A stretch of 6,288 nt of DNA from Bacteroidales bacterium UBA2030 (GCA_002332755.1 DDBO01000179.1:1-6288), one strand, 5' to 3'; shown: positions 1 to 6,288, counted from the first letter of the stretch. The notes: generated by a model not told the origin, from the sequence alone. Translations and numbers: made by a program.

Positions 1-87
1 AATTTCTTTAACCTCCCACTCTCCACTATCCTTAAACTCCGGGAACCTCAGTTTGGGTACCAGTTTATTTTCTTTGCTCTTGGTCAT
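1..87 (-). CDS. hsdS: Type I restriction-modification specificity subunit HsdS, N-terminal fragment (runs off window)
   Basis: HsdS is the DNA-recognition subunit of a type I restriction-modification complex; its two target-recognition domains set the site read by the HsdM/HsdR partners. Only the first 29 codons are here, open to base 1. The ATG occupies 87-85, and the peptide contains LVPKLRFPEF, then GEWEVKEI, the opening commonly seen just before the first target-recognition domain of HsdS proteins. The start lies inside the 3' end of hsdR, in another frame, giving a 23-base overlap (65-87) that suggests translational coupling. An AGGA about 10 bases upstream of the ATG, within hsdR, could be a weak ribosome binding site. 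The identification rests on this short N-terminal signature plus the position directly after hsdR. The recognition domains themselves cannot be judged, nor whether the gene is intact. Confidence 0.85.
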   Translation of the reverse strand, partial: MTKSKENKLVPKLRFPEFKDSGEWEVKEI

Positions 88-3043
88 ACGCTTTCAATCC
101 TGAAATTTCTCGTCCTTCGGCTTTCTTTTTTAAAATGGGTATTAATTCTCCCATCAATGCTGATTCCCGTAGGGTGCGTTCTTTCCAGCCCAGGTCTAAG
201 GGTGCAAGCAGTTCATTGAGTTTTTCGGCATCAAATATCATCCGGCTAATAATGGTATCGGTAAATTGCTGCAAGGCTTCCTCTTCTATGCCGATGTGAA
301 GGGCTATTTCTGCTATTTTCTTTCTGAACTTTTCTTCCCTGAATCTTTGGTAGCCGTTCTTTATTTCCTGCTCGCTGAGGGGTTTGCCAACTTCAAGGGT
401 GTTGATATAGTCGATAATGTCTTCTTTCTCTTCCATGAGGTTGGCACTGCTGCTCAATACCCCTATCAATTGTTCACGGGTCAATATCTGCTTTTTCGGT
501 GTGCCATGGGTGTATCTGGAAATAAGTTTCATAATGTAGTCGTAATCCACTACAGCAGAAGCAAACAATACAAATTCAAAATCCAACTGCCGGATGTTTT
601 CAGGTGTTTGGTCGTTTTCTTTTTGCTGAATTTCTCTCAGTTGTCTGGCAATTTCGAGGTAAGCACTTCGGAACGAACGCAATTGGTCTTCGGGCATCAG
701 GTTTTCAATGAATGCTTTTTGTTCATCGGTCAGGTCGGTGTATTGGTCCAGCTGGGTTTTGAGTCGTTGCACTTCTTTAAAGCGATTGATAAATTCTACC
801 TTGGCCGCATCGCCTCCAATGTTGTAGACTTCCTGGGGCTCGGCCACGAGGTTTTTGTTTTCCATCCACCATTCCATTGCCTTCACTGCTTCCTGGAATT
901 TTTCTATCACTTTCTCGGCAGGTTCCACCAACCAGATTTCTTTGGCTCGTTCGGCCAAAGGTTCACCGCTGAATAAGGCGATGGCTTTGTCTACTTCGGC
1001 TTGCTGCTGGCGGAAATCTAAAATATTGCCATAAGGCTTGGTGTCGTTCAAAATGCGGTTGGTTCGGCTGAAGGCTTGAATCAGTCCGTGATATTTTAAG
1101 TTCTTGTCGACATACAAGGTATTCAAATATTTGCTGTCAAAGCCCGTGAGCAACATATCCACCACAATGGTCAAATCAATTTTGTTTTCATGTGGATATT
1201 CGGCATTACTGAATTGCTGGAATTTGATGCGTTGCTGCACATCCTGGTAATATAAATCAAACTCAGTGATGCGGTGGTTGGTGCCGTATTGCTTGTTGTA
1301 ATCGCTGATAATGGCTTCCAGTGCTTTTTTCTTCCTCTCGGGGTCCACTTTGTTATCGGCTTTTTCCTGCTCCAGATCTTCCTGCAACTGCTGAACATCT
1401 CTGTTGCCTTCGGCTGGTGGAGAAAACACACAGGCGATATTCAGCGGAACAAAGTTTTCGTCTTCTTTTTGCTTGTTCGCCTGAATCTCCCTGAATAGTT
1501 CGTAATATTCAATGGCATCATTGATAGAAGCAGTGGCTAACAGGGCATTAAAACGCCTGTTGTTGGTAGCCGCATCGTGTTTTTTGAGAATAGCATTTAT
1601 CACTGCTTTTTTGTGTTCGGTGCTGCCAATGGTTACATCTTTCTCTGGTTTGAAATAGTCGATATGAAAACGCAACACGTTCTTGTCTTCTATGGCATGC
1701 GTGATGGTGTAGCTGTGCAGGCAGTTCTGGAAAATGGAATTTGTGGTTACATAAGAGCCTACCGTGCCGTCAATTTGTTTATAGGTGGCATTATCTTCAA
1801 AAATGGGTGTACCGGTAAAACCAAACAGCTGGGCTTTGGGGAAAAATTCTTTGATGGCTTTGTGATTTTCGCCAAACTGTGAGCGGTGGCACTCATCAAA
1901 AATGAAAACAATGCGTTTGTCTTTTAGTACCTGTAATCGTTCTTTATAGTTATTTTTGTTGTTGGGGTCTAATGCCAGACCCAGTTTCTGTATGGTGGTT
2001 ACAATGATTTTATTGGAGTAATCTTCCGAGAGCAAACGCCTTACTAAGGTTTCTGTGTTGGTGTTTTCCTCTACACAACCTTCCTGAAACCTATTGAATT
2101 CTTCACGGGTTTGTTTATCCAGGTCTTTTCGGTCGACTACAAACAAACATTTTTCTATATCCGGATTTTCTTTAAGCAGGGTAGATGCTTTGAAAGAGGT
2201 GAGGGTTTTTCCGCTTCCTGTGGTGTGCCAGATGTAGCCGTTGCCTTTGTGTTCGTGAATTGCATCTACTATGGCCTTCACGGCATAAATCTGATAGGGT
2301 CGCATCACCATCAGTTTTTGTTCGCTGGCTACCAGCACCATGTATTTGCTAATCATTTCGGCCAGGGTGCATTTGCTCAAAAACTTTTCCGCAAAGTCGT
2401 CTAAGTGGGTGATTTTCTTATTTTCCTCATTAGCAAATTGGTAAATGGGCAAAAATTGTTCGTCAGCATTAAATTTGAAGTGAGTACTATTGTTGTTGGC
2501 AAAATAATACGTGTTTGTGCGGTTACTCACAATGAACATTTGCACGAAGCAAAGCAGGGAATTAGTGTAGCCATTGCCCGCCTCACTTTTGTAGTTTACA
2601 ATTTGCTGCATGGCTTTTCGTGGGCTCACATCCAGACTTTTCAATTCAATCTGCACAAGGGGAATTCCGTTAATCAGCAAAATCACATCATACCGGTGAT
2701 GGCTGTAACTGGTGTTGATGCGCAACTGATGGATGACTTCAAATTCGTTTTTGCACCAGTCCCTGAGGTTTACCAACGTGTAATGCAAAGGGGTGCCGTC
2801 TTCACGGATAAAGGTGTTGATTTCTCTCAGTCGTTTCGAAGATGCGTATACGTCAGGGCTGATAATTTCCCTCAGAAGCCTGTCAAATTCAGAGTCAGTT
2901 AAATGCACACGGTTCAGGGCTTGAAATTTTTCACGGAAATTCTTTTCAAGCGAAGCCTTGTCGCGAATGTCTGCCCTGTAAGTGTATTTAAGGTCAGTCA
3001 GTTTGCTGATTAAACTATCTTCTATTTGTGCCTCTTTTATCAT
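65..3043 (-). CDS. hsdR: Type I restriction enzyme endonuclease/translocase subunit HsdR
   Basis: HsdR is the motor and nuclease subunit of the cytoplasmic type I complex. It translocates DNA using ATP and cuts far from the recognition site. The N-terminal nuclease domain shows a PD-(D/E)xK site: D119, then E133-L-K135, followed by the QxxxY element Q147-IVN-Y151. The spacing from Asp to the ExK pair equals that of EcoR124I HsdR as I recall it. Superfamily 2 helicase motifs follow in order: RPYQ at 248-251, Walker A TGSGKT at 275-280, DECH at 383-386, GFTGTP at 408-413, VVDMLLTGFD at 627-636 and QAFSRTNR at 656-663. Residues about 700-992 form a charged, mostly helical C-terminal region. At 992 aa it is close to the EcoR124I-type length and appears complete with no frameshift. 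The ATG at 3043-3041 gives the family's usual N-terminus and sits 17 bases from a -7 promoter element. It overlaps hsdS; hsdM is not in the window. Confidence 0.97.
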   Translation of the reverse strand: MIKEAQIEDSLISKLTDLKYTYRADIRDKASLEKNFREKFQALNRVHLTDSEFDRLLREIISPDVYASSKRLREINTFIREDGTPLHYTLVNLRDWCKNEFEVIHQLRINTSYSHHRYDVILLINGIPLVQIELKSLDVSPRKAMQQIVNYKSEAGNGYTNSLLCFVQMFIVSNRTNTYYFANNNSTHFKFNADEQFLPIYQFANEENKKITHLDDFAEKFLSKCTLAEMISKYMVLVASEQKLMVMRPYQIYAVKAIVDAIHEHKGNGYIWHTTGSGKTLTSFKASTLLKENPDIEKCLFVVDRKDLDKQTREEFNRFQEGCVEENTNTETLVRRLLSEDYSNKIIVTTIQKLGLALDPNNKNNYKERLQVLKDKRIVFIFDECHRSQFGENHKAIKEFFPKAQLFGFTGTPIFEDNATYKQIDGTVGSYVTTNSIFQNCLHSYTITHAIEDKNVLRFHIDYFKPEKDVTIGSTEHKKAVINAILKKHDAATNNRRFNALLATASINDAIEYYELFREIQANKQKEDENFVPLNIACVFSPPAEGNRDVQQLQEDLEQEKADNKVDPERKKKALEAIISDYNKQYGTNHRITEFDLYYQDVQQRIKFQQFSNAEYPHENKIDLTIVVDMLLTGFDSKYLNTLYVDKNLKYHGLIQAFSRTNRILNDTKPYGNILDFRQQQAEVDKAIALFSGEPLAERAKEIWLVEPAEKVIEKFQEAVKAMEWWMENKNLVAEPQEVYNIGGDAAKVEFINRFKEVQRLKTQLDQYTDLTDEQKAFIENLMPEDQLRSFRSAYLEIARQLREIQQKENDQTPENIRQLDFEFVLFASAVVDYDYIMKLISRYTHGTPKKQILTREQLIGVLSSSANLMEEKEDIIDYINTLEVGKPLSEQEIKNGYQRFREEKFRKKIAEIALHIGIEEEALQQFTDTIISRMIFDAEKLNELLAPLDLGWKERTLRESALMGELIPILKKKAEGREISGLKAYDQEQRK

Positions 3044-3060
3044 ACACCAATTATATCGGT

Positions 3061-3068
3061 CAAATTTA
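3061..3068 (-). promoter_or_regulatory. Candidate Bacteroidota -7 promoter element for hsdR
   Basis: Read on the minus strand this is TAAATTTG, an exact match to the Bacteroidota sigma-ABfr -7 consensus TAnnTTTG. It ends 17 bases before the hsdR ATG, which would give a very short leader. No clear TTTG is seen at the -33 position about 19-20 bases further upstream, so only half of the expected promoter is supported. A weak bulged inverted repeat (TGAGC at 3095-3099 with GCTCA at 3114-3118) lies just upstream and could be an operator, but it is short. Confidence 0.45.
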
Positions 3069-3165
3069 CTTTACTTTTTTATCACATTTATATTTGAGCG
3101 TAGGCAAAAATTAGCTCATTGGGCTGTGCGGAGGGTTAGCTTGTGTGAGGGGCGATGCCAAATAA

Positions 3166-3182
3166 GCCAGCTGCGGGCTGGC
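3166..3182. repeat. Short GC-rich hairpin, possible weak terminator
   Basis: GCCAGC at 3166-3171 pairs with GCTGGC at 3177-3182 around a 5-base loop. On the plus strand it is followed shortly by an AT-rich stretch with a run of five T, and on the minus strand by TTATTT. It could act as an intrinsic terminator for transcripts reading through from the propeller gene about 300 bases away, or it may have no function. The T tracts are not clean, so the assignment is weak. Confidence 0.3.
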
Positions 3183-3252
3183 CAAAATTATTTTTAAAAT
3201 ATGAGGGGTAAAAAGAATGAATCAGCAATACTTATCGGCTCAATGATTGTCT

Positions 3253-3288
3253 GTTTGAAATAGGGTTGTATATTTTCCAATTTCAAAC
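3253..3288. repeat. Perfect 9-base inverted repeat with 18-base spacer
   Basis: GTTTGAAAT at 3253-3261 is an exact reverse complement of ATTTCAAAC at 3280-3288. Past one A-A mismatch, GG at 3263-3264 can pair with CC at 3277-3278, lengthening the stem to about 11 pairs with a loop of about 12 bases. It lies about 210 bases upstream of the hsdR start and about 200 bases beyond the propeller stop. It could be a transcript hairpin or a dyad bound by a regulator; the sequence alone does not decide. Confidence 0.55.
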
Positions 3289-3455
3289 TTTGTTGTTCAT
3301 CTCTCTGTTTTCTCTCGATTAATTTTTGCTGTCGTTATACACGTGCTTTCAAAGGATGCTTGAATGGCATTTGAGCGCATTATCAGCAAAAAACTTTAAC
3401 CGGCGAGCTACACCTAAACCTGAGGCAAAACTGTTATACATAGCATTGTACCTGC

Positions 3456-3486
3456 CATTACGCCAAACCGCTGTTTGTGAGTAATG
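3456..3486 (-). terminator. Compound stem-loop immediately after the propeller gene stop codon
   Basis: CATTAC (3456-3461) pairs with GTAATG (3481-3486), and nested inside it CAAAC (3464-3468) pairs with GTTTG (3473-3477) around a CGCT tetraloop, with a small 2x3 internal loop between the two helices. The outer arm abuts the TAG stop codon at 3489-3487, the expected place for a 3'-end structure. There is no U tract after it on the minus strand, so classic intrinsic termination is not supported; a transcript-stabilising 3' hairpin is equally possible. A competing pairing exists between TAGCATT (3441-3447) and AATGCTA (3483-3489). Confidence 0.4.
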
Positions 3487-5052
3487 CTATTGCCTTACCA
3501 GTTTTATTACTTGTCTATGTCGTCCGTCAGTTGCAATGATATAATAAACTCCTGCAGTTGATATATTCAGTTTCTCAATAAAATTCGAACTGGTAAATAC
3601 CAACTGACCCAATGGGTTGTAAATATTGATAGATACATTATTGTTGGTCAATTTATTAATAATTACATCACCATTGGTAGGATTAGGATAGATATTAATC
3701 ATTGAATTAAAATTGTTATAATCATCAATCCCAGTGGTATTCAGGCTGTTTCTTTGTGTATAAAAAATGGTATCACCTTTGCCCGAAAGTTTTGAGATAT
3801 TATATGTTGCACGCATAATACCATCGTTGCCAACTTTAAAGTTATGGAAGGCAACTTCCTCACTTAGGTGATCGGTCAGGTATTCCTGGGCACTGATAAT
3901 CGGAGTACCCGTATTTTTAATATAAACAGCCTTGAGATCTGCCTGAGGGTTATTGGGAATATTGCCAAAATCTATTTCGTCTTTCCAGGTGCACCAAACG
4001 TAGTTATTGGTATAGTCATAAGCAGTTTTTATCAGGTGACTTCTCACATTATCAGTAGATAGCTGCAGAGGTCCGAGCCAGGTATTTCCACCATCCAGCG
4101 AATATTTATAAATGATATTTGCATTATAGTCAGGGTAAACATTGTTGTGGTATATGTGATAAAACACGTGGATAACTCCGTTTTTGTCGACCACGGCATT
4201 AGGATCCCATTGATCATCGTCACTGTCGTTAGCGCCACTGCCGGCAATTGTAATTACATTATTCCAGGTAGCCCCTCCATCATAGGTGATTCTGGCTTTT
4301 ACATCCCAATTCCAACCATTGGGATAACCAGCCACAGGGTTTGGAATCGGGTTATTATAACCATTTACATTTTCTCTCCAGGCAATCAGTAGAGTGTCAT
4401 GAGAAGTCCCTCCAAAATCAGCCACAGGAAAGGCTGCATGATACGTATTACCTTGCGACAGAAGTGTACTTGTGAAGCTGATTCCGCCGTCTGTTGAACG
4501 GGCATACCAGCATGTTGACTTTATTCCTGGGCTGTAATTTTTATGATTACCTTGCTGCCACATGAGGTGAATTCTGTTGAGTCTGTCTACGGTTATTTGG
4601 GAAAATTGAACAGTATCAGAGGCAGTTTGAGTTTGGGTGTTAAGCGTGTAGGTGTTTACCCAGGAAGTGCCATTATATTTTGCAAAGCCCAGAGAAAAAT
4701 CTCCTGATTTCCAGGCTATATAAATATTGTCATCCTGATCAATGTCTGCAGTAATTGTTGATAGCCCATTGGCAGCCGAACCGGGGAGAGAACCTGGACT
4801 CGTCCAGGTATTACCTCCGTCAGAGGATTGAATCCATTTATTTTGTCCTCCTTGCTTGTAAAAAATAACAACCGTTCCGTCAGATTTTACGACAACACAG
4901 TTGGCTTCTGCACCTTTTAGGTTATAAGTGGCAGAAGTGACTGCTGCCTTAGGGTTTTGATACCAGTCTGGATCAATGCCATGAATCGTTGTCTGCGCAA
5001 TCGACTGATATAGAGATATTACGCCCAGAAGAAGTGTTGCAGTTAATTTCAT
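3487..5052 (-). CDS. Secreted Asp-box (BNR/sialidase-like) beta-propeller protein with type IX secretion sorting domain
   Basis: A 521-aa exported protein. Residues 1-19 form a signal peptide (basic start, hydrophobic stretch 4-15, S-I-A before a likely cleavage at Q20). The body carries four Asp boxes, SxDGGxTW-like: SSDGGNTW 76-83, STDGGISF 186-193, TYDGGATW 256-263 and SLDGGNTW 318-325. Such boxes mark blades of a sialidase-type beta-propeller. Residues about 452-521 are a type A C-terminal sorting domain (YPNP 455-458, LGQLV 481-485, GVYY 501-504, terminal KLVRQ), which in Bacteroidota directs passage through the type IX system and often attachment to the cell surface. The arginine-containing FRIP/RIP motif of true sialidases is absent, so catalysis on sialic acid is not supported; glycan or protein binding, or another hydrolase activity, is possible. 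The start is ATG at 5052-5050 after an A-rich leader. It stands between defence-type genes with wide gaps, probably as its own transcript. Confidence 0.9.
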   Translation of the reverse strand: MKLTATLLLGVISLYQSIAQTTIHGIDPDWYQNPKAAVTSATYNLKGAEANCVVVKSDGTVVIFYKQGGQNKWIQSSDGGNTWTSPGSLPGSAANGLSTITADIDQDDNIYIAWKSGDFSLGFAKYNGTSWVNTYTLNTQTQTASDTVQFSQITVDRLNRIHLMWQQGNHKNYSPGIKSTCWYARSTDGGISFTSTLLSQGNTYHAAFPVADFGGTSHDTLLIAWRENVNGYNNPIPNPVAGYPNGWNWDVKARITYDGGATWNNVITIAGSGANDSDDDQWDPNAVVDKNGVIHVFYHIYHNNVYPDYNANIIYKYSLDGGNTWLGPLQLSTDNVRSHLIKTAYDYTNNYVWCTWKDEIDFGNIPNNPQADLKAVYIKNTGTPIISAQEYLTDHLSEEVAFHNFKVGNDGIMRATYNISKLSGKGDTIFYTQRNSLNTTGIDDYNNFNSMINIYPNPTNGDVIINKLTNNNVSINIYNPLGQLVFTSSNFIEKLNISTAGVYYIIATDGRHRQVIKLVRQ

Positions 5053-5136
5053 ATCTATTTATCTTTATTTGTCTGATTTGACCACTAATTCATCCCAAAG
5101 GTTTAATCAGCATGCATACCAACGGTTTGTTTTTTA

Positions 5137-5163
5137 GTGTTCTTCGGGCATTTTTCGGAACAC
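5137..5163. repeat. Inverted repeat GTGTTC/GAACAC upstream of the propeller gene
   Basis: GTGTTC at 5137-5142 is the reverse complement of GAACAC at 5158-5163, with a 15-base spacer. Its outer base touches the candidate -7 element at 5163-5170, so on the minus strand the dyad would cover the start of the transcript. It could be a regulator site or a 5'-leader hairpin. There is no adjoining T run that would make it a terminator. At 6 bases per arm it may also be chance. Confidence 0.35.
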
Positions 5164-5170
5164 AAAATTA
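5163..5170 (-). promoter_or_regulatory. Candidate -7 promoter element for the propeller gene
   Basis: Minus-strand TAATTTTG fits the Bacteroidota TAnnTTTG consensus exactly. It would give a leader of roughly 100 bases before the ATG at 5052. No good -33 TTTG is visible at the right distance. A one-mismatch alternative, AACCTTTG on the minus strand at 5103-5096, lies about 45 bases from the ATG, so the actual start of transcription is uncertain. Confidence 0.3.
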
Positions 5171-5221
5171 CTAACCTGCACAGAACCTGAATAGCGATGT
5201 ATAGAGAAAGCCGAAATGAAG

Positions 5222-5279
5222 CGTAAAGCTCCAAATTTGCACAGCCTATTCCGATTTTTCGGGGTCAACGCGCTTTACG
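5222..5279. repeat. Long-range inverted repeat with an internal hairpin downstream of the HEPN-like gene
   Basis: CGTAAAGC at 5222-5229 pairs exactly with GCTTTACG at 5272-5279, with 42 bases between. Inside lies a small hairpin, CCGA-TTTT-TCGG at 5251-5262. A further short hairpin, ACGG/CCGT at 5277-5280 and 5286-5289, adjoins it. This folded block begins about 15-25 bases after the stop codon of the 311-aa gene (minus strand) and may form its 3' end. It has no clear T tract. The outline, two outer arms with internal imperfect pairing, resembles a recombination site such as integron attC, but the diagnostic core GTTRRRY/RYYYAAC pair is not found. Confidence 0.45.
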
Positions 5280-5303
5280 GGAAAACCGTGTTATGGTATG
5301 TTT

Positions 5304-6239
5304 TTATTCATTAAATTCTTTATCAACTTCTGAGAGCATTTTTTCAAGTTCCTTAAGCTGATTTTCTAAACTGTCAAGAAAAATTTCGGCATCATCATTT
5401 CCTAAAAGAGTTTTTTCACTCCACCATTGGTTGAAGCGGTGAATGATATAATCAATCAGTCTGAATGATTCAGATATACCACTAGGTAAATTTTGATTAT
5501 ATCGCTTGTTCAATTCTTCTCGTATTTCTTCAATAGTACTTTTTATTCCAGAGATACCCCACTCACCTTGCAAATTTCTGTAGTCATCTCTGATGCCACG
5601 ATAAATGAGTTGAAGATTTCTGTCCGCTCCAGCTATCATTTCTTTAAGGGATTTATTTTTGTATTCATCTTTTTTTATTTTTATTTTTTTTGAAATGTTG
5701 TCTAAAACTTTTTGTAGAACATTTATAGTAAATTCTGATTGTTTTGTTATGAACGACTTTAAATTAACTTCTACAGTTCTGAGGCTTGGTGTATATCCAG
5801 CGTAGGTAAAACTGTCTTTTGACATAGGGCCTTTAGCGATAAAATAGAATTCTGGATTTTTTCTGTTTGTTGGATGTCCTGCAATGTCGTTGCGGACTTC
5901 TCTTATATCCTTTATCTCCATACCAAAGGCAAATTCCTCAAAGAAGGCTGCTTGTTTAATATTTTCATCCACAACACATTTATACAAATGATAAAGTCCA
6001 TCTTGTTGTAGAAAGAGGGCTTGAAAAACCCCATAAATAAGCAACGTGCTTCTTCTTTCTATACCCAATGATTCAGCCCTTTCAAATTCTTCTATTGCTA
6101 TCTGGCTGTCTTCTATTAAGTCGATTGAAGTAAGTGTTTGGTAATATTTTAACTTGTTTGGGATGTTATAGAAATTATGATACAAAGGATCGTGAATAGC
6201 CTTGTCTAATTCATTGCACAAATCTATAATCTTATTCAT
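5304..6239 (-). CDS. Uncharacterised protein with a probable HEPN ribonuclease motif
   Basis: A 311-aa, mostly helical, soluble-looking protein with no signal peptide or membrane segment. I do not recognise a named family with certainty. Residues 112-126 read IREVRNDIAGHPTNR, containing R116-N117...H122. This R-(polar)-x4-H pattern is the hallmark of HEPN domains, whose Arg and His form a metal-independent RNase site in many toxins and antiviral effectors. A preceding helix, IYGVFQALFLQQD (68-80), also resembles HEPN-type proteins I have seen beside such motifs. A basic stretch (KKIKIKK 184-190) leads into a second helical region, with likely coiled coils near 232-248 and 284-309. The ATG at 6239-6237 follows an AATTAAAA leader. 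The gene is markedly AT-rich, with long T runs at 5671-5692, unlike hsdR, which suggests separate acquisition. Position near a type I restriction operon favours a defence or toxin role; that role is inference. No partner antitoxin gene is visible. Confidence 0.85.
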   Translation of the reverse strand: MNKIIDLCNELDKAIHDPLYHNFYNIPNKLKYYQTLTSIDLIEDSQIAIEEFERAESLGIERRSTLLIYGVFQALFLQQDGLYHLYKCVVDENIKQAAFFEEFAFGMEIKDIREVRNDIAGHPTNRKNPEFYFIAKGPMSKDSFTYAGYTPSLRTVEVNLKSFITKQSEFTINVLQKVLDNISKKIKIKKDEYKNKSLKEMIAGADRNLQLIYRGIRDDYRNLQGEWGISGIKSTIEEIREELNKRYNQNLPSGISESFRLIDYIIHRFNQWWSEKTLLGNDDAEIFLDSLENQLKELEKMLSEVDKEFNE

Positions 6240-6288
6240 TTTTTAATTATCATGTCGTTTTTTAAGATGTGTCTTAGCCCCCTAATTC
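6240..6288. other. Leader upstream of the HEPN-like gene, window edge
   Basis: Forty-nine bases precede the 311-aa gene. No TAnnTTTG promoter element is visible, so its promoter lies further out or it is co-transcribed with an upstream gene. One minus-strand frame is open from the edge (about 6286) to a TAA at 6234-6232, overlapping the ATG by a few bases. It could be the tail of an upstream gene, but 18 codons are too few to tell. Confidence 0.3.

Larger units (their letters stand above)
3044..3486. other. 443-base intergenic gap with several hairpins, no supported gene
   Basis: This gap separates the end of the propeller gene from the start of hsdR. I find no convincing coding sequence on either strand; the one open frame on the plus strand here (about 2982-3197) runs antisense into the hsdR start and has no recognisable protein features. 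The gap contains the hsdR -7 element near 3061, a GC-rich hairpin near 3166-3182, a 9-base inverted repeat at 3253-3288 and a compound stem at 3456-3486 directly after the propeller stop codon. GTTATAC occurs twice, at 3334-3340 and 3433-3439. The wide gap and the separate promoter element suggest that hsdR is transcribed independently of the propeller gene. Confidence 0.7.

Noticed and set aside
266..976. Long plus-strand open frame (236 aa) opposite hsdR
   Set aside because: It lies antisense to confidently coding hsdR sequence, has no recognisable motif and a Phe/Val-rich composition typical of an antisense shadow. The other plus-strand frames within 1274-2902 are the same.
2982..3197. 71-aa plus-strand frame crossing the hsdR start
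   Set aside because: Antisense to the hsdR N-terminus and its promoter element, with no motif; it offers nothing as a gene beyond being open.
3334..3439. Two GTTATAC copies about 99 bases apart as attachment-site repeats
   Set aside because: Only seven bases are shared and their flanks do not align convincingly; no recombinase is present.
3122..5246. Inverted GCACAGCC copies (3122-3129 and 5239-5246) flanking the propeller gene as element ends
   Set aside because: An 8-base match between two gaps of this size is expected by chance, and there is no transposase or target duplication.
5222..5296. Integron attC site downstream of the 311-aa gene
   Set aside because: The folded outline is suggestive, but GTTATGG at 5290-5296 does not fit the GTTRRRY core and no complementary partner core was found at the right distance. 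Kept only as an inverted repeat.
5671..5692. T-rich run as a terminator
   Set aside because: It lies inside the 311-aa coding frame and encodes the Lys-rich KKIKIKK segment; there is no hairpin before it.
6251..6288. Plus-strand ATG open to the window edge
   Set aside because: Only about a dozen codons are visible, with no ribosome binding site or recognisable peptide.

Overview
The window looks like a stretch of a Bacteroidota (Bacteroidetes) chromosome. Three signs point there: a secreted protein ending in a type IX secretion sorting domain (YPNP...LGQLV...GVYY...KLV), start codons preceded by A-rich leaders instead of strong Shine-Dalgarno sequences, and a perfect Bacteroidota -7 promoter element (TAnnTTTG) just upstream of hsdR. 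Base composition is moderate to AT-rich. A finer taxonomic placement cannot be made from this sequence.

All four genes are on the minus strand, so transcription runs from high to low coordinates. First is a 311-aa protein (6239 to 5304) that carries a probable HEPN ribonuclease motif and is more AT-rich than its neighbours. After a 251-base gap with inverted repeats comes a 521-aa exported Asp-box beta-propeller protein with a type IX sorting tail (5052 to 3487). After a 443-base gap holding several hairpins comes a full-length type I restriction subunit HsdR of 992 aa (3043 to 65). Its last codons overlap by 23 bases the start of hsdS, the specificity subunit. Only the first 29 codons of hsdS (87 to 1) lie in the window.

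The hsdR-hsdS pair is part of a type I restriction-modification operon. No hsdM (methyltransferase) is visible, so it presumably lies beyond the low-coordinate edge or elsewhere. The HEPN-like gene may be a second defence or toxin gene, which would make this a small defence island. The secreted propeller between them does not obviously belong to a defence function and may be an unrelated gene interrupting the island. No RNA genes, CRISPR array, transposase or intact mobile element were found. The two gaps hold structured sequence but no convincing small genes.
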